Assembly: GCA_002633005.1 (NCBI GenBank) | Contig: NMRA01000146.1 | Span: forward strand, 555,981-619,980 | Length of the DNA: 64,000 nucleotides | From: Phoronis australis | Taxonomy: Eukaryota > Phoronida > Phoronidae | Direction: 5' to 3' | Shown here: positions 56,763 to 64,000 of the stretch, piece by piece | Layout of the letters: each line of letters begins with the position of its first letter | Position numbering within the stretch: the stretch's first letter is position 1 | Translations under genes and position numbers: made by a program | The notes under the pieces: generated by a model | Database searches by the model: none | What the model was told of the DNA's origin: nothing | Seen by the model: the letters and a program-made list of their open reading frames with translations, nothing else

Positions 56763-57636
56763 AATTTTCTAATGATGTAACTATTTCAGTAAAATGATTT
56801 GAGACTTACTCCGTAAGTTAGTGGCGTTGTATGAAAAGATCCCTACTTATTTCCTATAAAATTGAGAATTTCAAGAAGACTTCAGTATCGATTTGTACTG
56901 CATCAATGACAAAACTGATTTAGTAATGAGATTGAAACACCATGAAAACGGACAGTCAGTGTTTTCACAAGCCTACAAATTCCCAGCAGATTTAGGGAAC
57001 TTTGCTGAGTCCCTATTTGGGACAGTTTCATGCAACCGGTCACTGGATACCCGTGGCTTAGGAAGAGAGGAACAATAACACAAAGAATGTGACGAATAAG
57101 GATATAAGCATAAAAACAAGGAAAGAAAAAGAAATCTGCACTAACCAAAGTAAATACGGTAAAGAATAAATATCCAAATACTCCTATGTAACTGATTGTA
57201 TAAAATTCCTCTGGAGAAAAACAAGAATAGAACTCCAGACTATGACATACGGTTGAATTCACACCTCTGTTGTTCTATCGTGCATGATTGCAATTGTGAG
57301 TTGGGGCCAGTAACTTACACGTCGAGTAGCCATTAGAAACTTTTAGGAAGTTAAGTGACCGTTCTCTCGACTTGCTTGACCCGACACCTTTTATCTCACT
57401 CTTTAATTTCGGCATCCAATTGGTGTTTTTACACCGCTCTTTTGGTCCTTCTTCTGAATCGACGATTCATTAAAATGTGTTACTCAGCTTCACGATTACC
57501 ACGTGAAATTACCTAATGTATATCCGGGATTGGTTTGCAGAGTATGATCACATAACACGCTACATGTTTCGCGTGCATTAGAGGATGAGATCAGCGACAC
57601 TGAATTCAACATGTATGAATAAAATACGAAAAGAAT
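56763..57636. other. No gene seen
   Basis: No splice-bounded exons. The minus frame at 57262-56903 is hydrophobic and has a start codon, but its composition (poly-Phe from AAAGAAAAAG) points to chance. Confidence 0.35.
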
Positions 57637-57642
57637 TTTATT
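57637..57642 (-). terminator. Polyadenylation signal AATAAA
   Basis: AATAAA on the minus strand, about 28 bases after the stop codon of the frame at 57671-57940. The close spacing suggests a short 3' UTR, but the pairing could be chance in AT-rich DNA. Confidence 0.4.
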
Positions 57643-57670
57643 TTAGACAACACTAAAACCTAGCCGATAC

Positions 57671-57940
57671 TCAGCTCTTGAGTAGATCTGAAAGTCCACA
57701 GGAAGGCTTTTCACCACTTGGAGAAGCGGATACAAACAAAAGAACGGGAGGGAAATTCTCGTTGAGTGTGTTGGCACTAAGCAAATCAGATTCTCTTAGC
57801 ACGTTTAGATAACCGCAAACAGCCTTACCGGTTACGTTTCGCCTGTTTGTACCTCCCTTTAACGCCAACGAATCAAACGGTCTGCCATCTTTCATCCTTA
57901 ATTTTGACTTAATGACGTCATGTAGCGACTGGCATGCCAT
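57671..57940 (-). CDS. Hypothetical 89-codon frame, possibly a terminal exon
   Basis: The frame begins at an ATG in a good context (ATAGGATGG), or alternatively at an acceptor GCTCATAG just before it, and ends with a stop followed by a poly(A) signal. The peptide starts MACQSLHDVIKSKLRMKDGR and contains TNRRNVTGKAVCGYLNVLRE and ENFPPVLLFVSASPSGE. It is hydrophilic and well-mixed in composition, more protein-like than the surrounding frames. I recognise no domain. A second frame at 58225-58040 (MIFAFLDIYPSIKCDEVKKV) could be an upstream exon, and ATGGCGGAG at about 58543 a start region, but splice sites linking them are weak. Confidence 0.4.
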   Translation of the reverse strand: MACQSLHDVIKSKLRMKDGRPFDSLALKGGTNRRNVTGKAVCGYLNVLRESDLLSANTLNENFPPVLLFVSASPSGEKPSCGLSDLLKS

Positions 57941-58225
57941 CCTATGAGCCCATGGAAGCTTTGGTTCATGAGTTTACCGGTAGTTTAAAAATTGCAAAAA
58001 GCGGAGTGACGACAGGTGCTTGAGTTTATCTGTTCTCGCTCACTGTTGACGAATATCACTACTAATAAAGCATAAAGGTTGGAAACAAAAAAATGAGTTT
58101 CCTCGGAATTCTCTACTGAAATGTGCATGGAACTCTACGAAATCGGCCTCGAAAAAATCTTCGAATACCTTTTTCACTTCATCACATTTAATTGACGGAT
58201 AAATGTCAAGAAACGCAAAAATCAT

Positions 58226-59584
58226 AAGTTCAAATACCTTACATTGTGACGTTCATGGCGAACGATCTTCGCTACATCCGAGTTTTCACGGACGCTCGCG
58301 AAGCAATTCCGAAACTCTGTTATCGCATGCCCACGAATGTTTTTTTGAGTTTCCTTCACATAATTAAGTGTCAGTTTGAATGCTGACCTAGTACCACACG
58401 TTGTTAACCCGCGTTAGACTATTAGAACATGTTATAACAGAGCCACCAGCACTTACAAGGTAATCCTAATGAAATCCGAGGGCGAAAATTTCATAAAAAT
58501 CCTCGCTTGTCACGAAATGGAGCCGAGTGATACTCCGCCATTTTAGATTTGTTGCTAAGTTGGAAGTGGGATTCATTAACGAACGATTGAATACAATGTT
58601 GACTATGGCGACTGGGCTAAGTGGTTACCGGGAAACAATATAAACATAACAACGAACTTGCAATATCAAAATAATTGAGTAAATTTGTTATAAAACTAGA
58701 ATATCCTGACGATCGAACTTGCGAAAATATCGAAAATAGATTTTGTCAAGGAAAACTAAGATACCGCTGGATTTTGTCGAAGTTATAAGACAGATGACGA
58801 CCAACAACGAACGACAGAATACCAACTGGTGGCGAAATACCTCAGAAAAAGAAATTTTGGTTTGATGCCAAGTAGTATAATGCAAATACTAATTAAATGA
58901 GTTTCAAGTAAAAGGAAGAAATCCCATTGGGACTGAAGCATTAGTTCGTAAAAGCCACTACCCGGAAAAGCACAATCTGGCCTGCGCAGATATCTGTGCT
59001 CCGCAGTGCAAGATGAACACATTAGTTAGCTCCGCAGGCCTTGAATAGCTAAAATTCATGTGGCAAAGAGACTAAACAAAACTCTGTCATGCTCTTAACT
59101 CTAAAACATTTTCCCATCGCCAAATATTCAGCCCATAGACTGCAGTTCACTACATTCACCCTTTTGCGTTTTCAATCGCTGAATTTGTATGTTTAGATAA
59201 TGGAGGTATACATGTGGATTGTAGTGTTTTGACGTTATGAATTTTCTGATAATTGAAAATCACATTCAAATTAGAAAGTGATTCAACCAGCGAAGTGACA
59301 TGGCAACTGTCAAGCACAGATAAGGAGAGACTGATAGTTTACTATTTCAAAGCCTGGACACAGTCATGTGCAATCAACAGAAACTCAATGCCACAGTGAA
59401 GCCACGTTCAACAATCAAACCTCACTGAGGAGCCACAAACGGCAGGTGCATTATGGGAAGTTCCCACCCCAGTACCTGGAATGCGAGATGGGTTTTAACA
59501 GCAAGCAGGATTAGGAGGACTACAGCATGCAATTAATGGAACACCAAAACTATTGTGTAGCCGGTAAAGGGCACTGATACGCCG
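58226..59584. other. No gene supported
   Basis: AAAATGGCGGAG on the minus strand near 58543 is a YY1-like start context, but the frame stops after 16 codons. Nothing else is recognisable. Confidence 0.35.
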
Positions 59585-59700
59585 TAAAATGTAACACTTT
59601 TGTGAAATGTAACAAGCTGTTACAAATATGTAACTGTTACAATTTACGTCGATTGCGCATGAGAGAATTGTAACGTTGTAACATGTTACGAAAGTGACGT
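59585..59700. repeat. Cluster of TGTAAC / GTTACA words
   Basis: In 115 bases TGTAAC occurs about seven times and GTTACA or GTTACG at least four times, including the hairpin TGTAACAAGCTGTTACA. The cluster ends near GAAAGTGACGTCAT, a CRE-like palindrome. It may be a MITE interior or a protein-binding array. Confidence 0.55.
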
Positions 59701-62097
59701 CATATTTCATGAGTTTTCCTGGTATTTGTCACACATAGGAATATGGTTCACATAATTAACGACTTCTTTGTCGGATTGTTTGAATGAAATTCTGTCAAAT
59801 GTGCCAGCCCGACTTTATAAGTGTGTCCCTGTTTGCTCTGCGTTGTTTTTCTAACATGAATAAGTCCTTAGTATAATAGAGATGTACGTACCCTGTACAG
59901 TTTCAACTCTACACGAAAGGAGTTTCCAGGATCAGGTAACGAGTTTGTTATTGTTAAAGCGCTCTTGCAATCTTGTTGAAGCTCATACATGTAGGTCATA
60001 AACCATTTATGTATCCAGCATTTTAGTAAGCACAACCAAAACAGTGGCATCGTATTTTGGCTAGTATTGATGGTATTTCTTCTGGAAAAAACGACCCCAG
60101 CAAAACTTTCACGGAGAATTCAATGTTGAAGGCCAATTGGATAGCAAAATATCACGTTTTAGTCCTACTAGTTATATCACAAACAATACTGTGCTTGCCG
60201 ACAGCTCAGTAATAATCAGTTTTTGAAGTTGGCACAAGGTTTCAAATCTCAACATCCTCGATACCAAAAAGTTGATTGAATCTAGGAATCTGCTTTTGAA
60301 AAAGCACTCGCTGTCCATTATGAGAAGCCCGGTGAAAACATTGAATCATGTAGGAGTTGATTTTAATTAAAATCTTTGAGGACCATGATGTATTAGCACT
60401 TTACTAAGCATACATTGTGTATATTGCACTTAGTCCTCATTAAATAAATTGAACATGTCGTGAACACATCCACTAAAACAAGAAACTGTAGGGACACCGC
60501 ATTTATCCACCTTCACTCTTATCAGGCTTCTATTGTGAGTCAGCATGCGTGAATAATTGGCTGATAAGCCACCTCTGGAACTACTTTTGGTTGAACGGAT
60601 GACCAGGCCATAAAATGATAATTAGCCAAGACCAGTTACTATAATGCAAAAAAGAATAATGTCTTGCATCACCTAGCCTTGGTGGAAAGCTGTATACTGT
60701 ATTGGCTCAAACAAAGGCTTAGAAAAATTCATTTCACGGGCAGGGGACGCTTATTGTAGTGAGCCTACGGCAGTTGAAACCCTGTTTCCCAAACGGGTAA
60801 AATCGGAAGCTAGGATTCATCAAGGTTTACGCTCTGTGACGTAGTTGTAGCCTATGACAGCCTTTCTACAAAATTGTGGTGCATTGCTATCAACTTCCGT
60901 TGTTAAATTACAATAATTTTTCAAAAAGTTGTGCACAGACCTGAAATCTTCCTTATGCTTTACAATTTTTAAAGTTCATGTGGAGTCCAGATTAATTGCG
61001 ATTAAGTCCAAATCTGCGCTACATCGTACCCCACTACACGAGAAAAATCTCTGGATGAATACGCATGTTGTTGTCACGTGACGTTTGTTTTGAAGTTCGT
61101 CTGCGTATGAGAGTGAGTGAGCGTGCGTGTGCGGGTCATCGACGACAAACTTTTTTGTTACAAAAGGCGAAAGATTATGCAAGAAAATGGCGTTTACTAG
61201 ATTGTTTTTCACTTACACGGCTGCAACATGCTAGGTGAGTGCTGGTTAGCTCACAGATTTTGTGTGCACAGGCCGATTGTCGTTAGCTCTGCCGTGGAGT
61301 ATTAATAGTCCAAGGCTCGATCTACATGTTGGGGACGAGGTGAACTACCAGGCTGTGTGAAATTTCTGGGTCTAACGGAGACACTGACGCAGTGGTCAGC
61401 CAGTTCGCTGTATCAAGACTATAGTCAAAATCCAAATTCGTTTGATCGTGTCCCTGTCAATAATAACGGCGTGCTAAAGCCTTCTTAATTTTCGTACTTC
61501 AGGAACATAACAATCACGTGTTTTGTACACATACGCGCACGCCGCAGATCACATCTCGGAAATTGCCGATTTGACGGATGACAATGAATGAACACAATGA
61601 AATTAACAACGTCGTTTTACAGCTTGTAAGATTCATAATCAACGTACGTATTTTGAATATTGCAATGCATGTGTTCCAAAATCTAAATTAACTTGGGTCC
61701 TATATTTTTGTATTAGTGCGCGCCGAATGAAAGTAATCGTGAGTGTTGCTGTGTTGCAAAATCTCTTATCCTGGGCCGATTTAAAAAATTCAAATTTGTA
61801 GTCATATTTGTTTCCGATCCTCTTTTCAAATATTACAGTAAAAACTACGTAAAACTCTCTCCATAAAAAGTACAGTCTGCTAGCTAGATTGTAATCAGCT
61901 GATCATATCCGCATGAGCGAAGCCAGTTATCCTCGCTCGTGTCTCGATGAATAGAGCAGCTTGGCGGCATCCCTTTGATCGTGAGCCGAGTGCGACTCAG
62001 CCAAGGCGGATAAATACGGTCTAGTTCAATTTTTCATACCCCACCGTTTACCTTAACCACTGGAGTTAGGACCAATCTTATTTAGTGGGAATGTTCA
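59701..62097. other. No gene seen (2.4 kb)
   Basis: No exon with convincing splice symmetry. A possible exon end (AAACTGTACAGG|GTACGTAC, minus strand, about 59895) follows a frame with CKSALTITNSLPDPGNSFRV, but no acceptor fits it. The part at 61328-61465 is a repeat shared with 56438. Confidence 0.35.
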
Positions 62098-62165
62098 TAG
62101 CATGACAATAATAACAATAATAATGATAAGGATAATGATAGTGGTAGCGATTGTAATAATGGTTC
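62098..62165. repeat. Degenerate AATAATGAT microsatellite
   Basis: AATAATAACAATAATAATGA, then GATAAGGATAATGATAGTGG, an impure trinucleotide/hexanucleotide repeat. Confidence 0.7.
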
Positions 62166-62410
62166 GTCAAATTGATGCCGTGTCAGCCCGCAGTTACTTC
62201 CTACATGAATATTTAGAAGACGTATACGAAAAGTGTTGAGCAAAAGGGTGTTTTTTTCACAGCAAAAATACTCGCCAACACGGTGCCATTTGCGACAAAA
62301 TTCTATCTAAAAGGTTATTTTCGTAATTTCTGGAACACAGCTGTGCGAAAATGTGAATTTTTACAAATAAATACTTTCTTAATGGGTCACTATTTTGTCT
62401 GAACCCACCC

Positions 62411-62815
62411 TTACAAAAATGAACTTAAGTTTTTCGCTTAAAACTTAAGTTTTTGGAGAAAAAAATTAAGTTTTTGGAAAATAATTTAAGTTTTAGAGGA
62501 AAAACTTAAGTTCTTCCGAAAAAATTAAGTTTTTAAAAGAAACTTAAGTTTATAAAACTTAAGTTTTTTTCAGCACAATGTTAAGTTTTCCAGAAAACTT
62601 AAGTTTTTCAGAAAACTTAAGTTTGTTCAGGTGTAAAACTTAAGTTTCCACAAATAAACTTAAGTTTCAAGTAATAACTTAAGTTTTCATGAAAACATAA
62701 GTTTTTTGAACTAACAAAACTTAAGTTTTTCTGATAACTTAAGTTTATCGCAAAACTTAAGTTTTTGTAATTTTAAAAACTTAAGTTTTCCTGACTTCTT
62801 AAGTTTTTCAGAAAA
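62411..62815. repeat. Cluster of ~20 AACTTAAGTT palindromes
   Basis: In 405 bases the palindrome AAACTTAAGTTT (core CTTAAG) or a one- or two-base variant occurs about twenty times. Spacing is irregular (about 14-30 bases), and the spacers are unrelated except for a frequent TTTTCAGAAAAC or similar. It is not an ordinary tandem repeat: the conserved part is the palindrome, and the between-sequence varies. Confidence 0.92.
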
Positions 62816-64000
62816 CTGGATTCATGTTTGGAAATCTGGAATTTTCTAAGAACTCTGAGGTTTCTATGTGATGAAATTTACGTTTTCTAGTTTTTAAAAT
62901 TTGAATATAGTGAGATATTTTTTAATTTTTGGTTCAAAAATTTTCCCATTATTTTTCATCAAAAAATAATTATTTGCTCATGCAAAACCCATCGTCTCAT
63001 AAAAATGTTGCCCGAACGTTTCCTTAACATTTATATAGATACAAACCATAAAAGGACGAAAGTTTAACCAGTACTGATTTAGTGCAATTACGTAATCATT
63101 ATCGCACGTGAATTTAAATGTAGACGAACATCCGGTGACCAACAGCAGTAAGAATGTACCCAATGTTAATCCCCTGAGACACTGAACCGGTCAGCACAAT
63201 CTAATCAAAAGAACTCATCTAATTCTTAAAAAACGTAGTTATTGTGCAAGTTTCCTTTGTGTTGAGTTGTATTCGTAAGGCAGTTTCCACCGGAAGTCAA
63301 CAGTTTGAATTTTATAACGACAGTCAACTTCGAAGAAAAAGTCGTGTGTTGGGTAGCCCGCGACAATGAAGTTTATGTTACTACGAGCAGAGCCAGATAG
63401 AAGATATTTCACAAGTTTTGGAAGTCAGGTTAGCGCCAGAGAGCGTTCTAAAATCGATTGGCCACAATGGGTGGTGTGATTTCCAACGAACGTTCAGTTG
63501 TTATTGTCAGCCACTAACGAGTCACGCTGTCACATATGGACTCATTCTGTGTGTGAATTATCTAAACTGCTAACGCGTAATATACTTCTGGAGGTCCATC
63601 AGAGGAAGCCATAACGTTCACATAAGGCTGTTACTCTATTATATTTCTGCCTTCTGAGGTTGTGTCAGTGTGATCAATGCAAGGGGGGACTACCAAGGCA
63701 AAGTGTAATCATTTCCCAAGTTGGGTATATTGGCATTGGTTGTGTGTGCTTATGTCTATGATCGTAGTAATTCTTGGAAGCTCCTGATTTTGAAATCTCA
63801 TATCACTACAGGTCAATAATATGCAAGGTTCACTTGCCTCATCCACGCACCCATCCTAAAATATATGGGAGTGCTAAAAATTTTGGGCATGTTGAACTTT
63901 TACTAAAAAAATGGGGTATGTTCTGAGCTGTGCACAGTGCATTCCTGAATTACAGCTTCATAGTGGACATGTGTCTCGTTTTCTCAATTTCTTTTTGTTT
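62816..64000. other. No gene seen
   Basis: AT-rich, then more balanced sequence after 63.2 kb; no exon or repeat recognised up to the window edge. Confidence 0.4.

Overview
This window is metazoan nuclear DNA: AT-rich, intron-rich and dense in transposon remains. Only short coding exons bounded by GT/AG sites can be supported. No operons, bacterial signals, rRNA or CRISPR were seen. Olfactomedin, PAN/apple-like and fibronectin-III-like exons, together with LINE, Gypsy, DIRS-like and many TIR elements, suggest a marine invertebrate, perhaps an invertebrate deuterostome such as a cephalochordate or hemichordate. That assignment is inference. There is one assembly gap (7053-7451).

Host coding content is almost all on the minus strand. 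Seven exons have sharp splice sites, and all are symmetric phase 1-1, the signature of shuffled extracellular modules. In transcript order they are a Cys-rich unknown exon (46.6 kb), an olfactomedin exon (40.0 kb), three PAN/apple-like exons (26.6, 25.2 and 14.9 kb) and two 258-bp FN3-like exons (3.1 and 2.1 kb). They may belong to one very large modular secreted or adhesion gene, or to two or more related genes in tandem. The PAN exons lie just downstream, in the minus sense, of two copies of a 1.6-kb duplicated block (15.7-17.3 and 26.8-29.1 kb), which favours gene duplication. Weaker exon candidates are at 9.7-9.9 kb (-), 30.6-30.8 kb (+) and 57.7-57.9 kb (-, with a poly(A) signal).

Region by region: 0.6-1.7 kb is a TIR element with a TAG target duplication. 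3.5-9.5 kb is a patchwork of diverged duplicated blocks, with the gap. 10.9-14.3 kb is a decayed APE-type LINE with a 3' hairpin and ATT tail. 15.7-29.1 kb holds the duplicated block, one copy split by a 563-bp solo LTR with a CTGGT duplication; between the copies are a DIRS-like fragment, a 709-bp TIR element and PAN exons. 33.2-37.7 kb is a dead Gypsy element with short LTRs, split by an 896-bp insertion. 38.7-41.9 kb has small TIR elements around the olfactomedin exon. 54.2-56.8 kb holds LINE, gag and MITE scraps. 62.4-62.8 kb is a cluster of about 20 AACTTAAGTT palindromes.

The most striking object is 41.93-51.81 kb: about 9.9 kb bounded by inverted arms of 0.8-0.9 kb. Each arm carries subterminal repeats and they share a terminal stretch. 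Between the arms lie decayed genes pointing toward each other. One (+) has an RNase-H-like look, a conserved RYDFSE...CDRKIAP segment and a C2H2 finger. The other (-) starts MAADHPPDLQ, has CxxC pairs and an acidic C-terminus, and is itself broken by a MITE. I read it as a large DNA transposon, or a TE-mobilised gene pair, of a type I cannot assign to a named superfamily.
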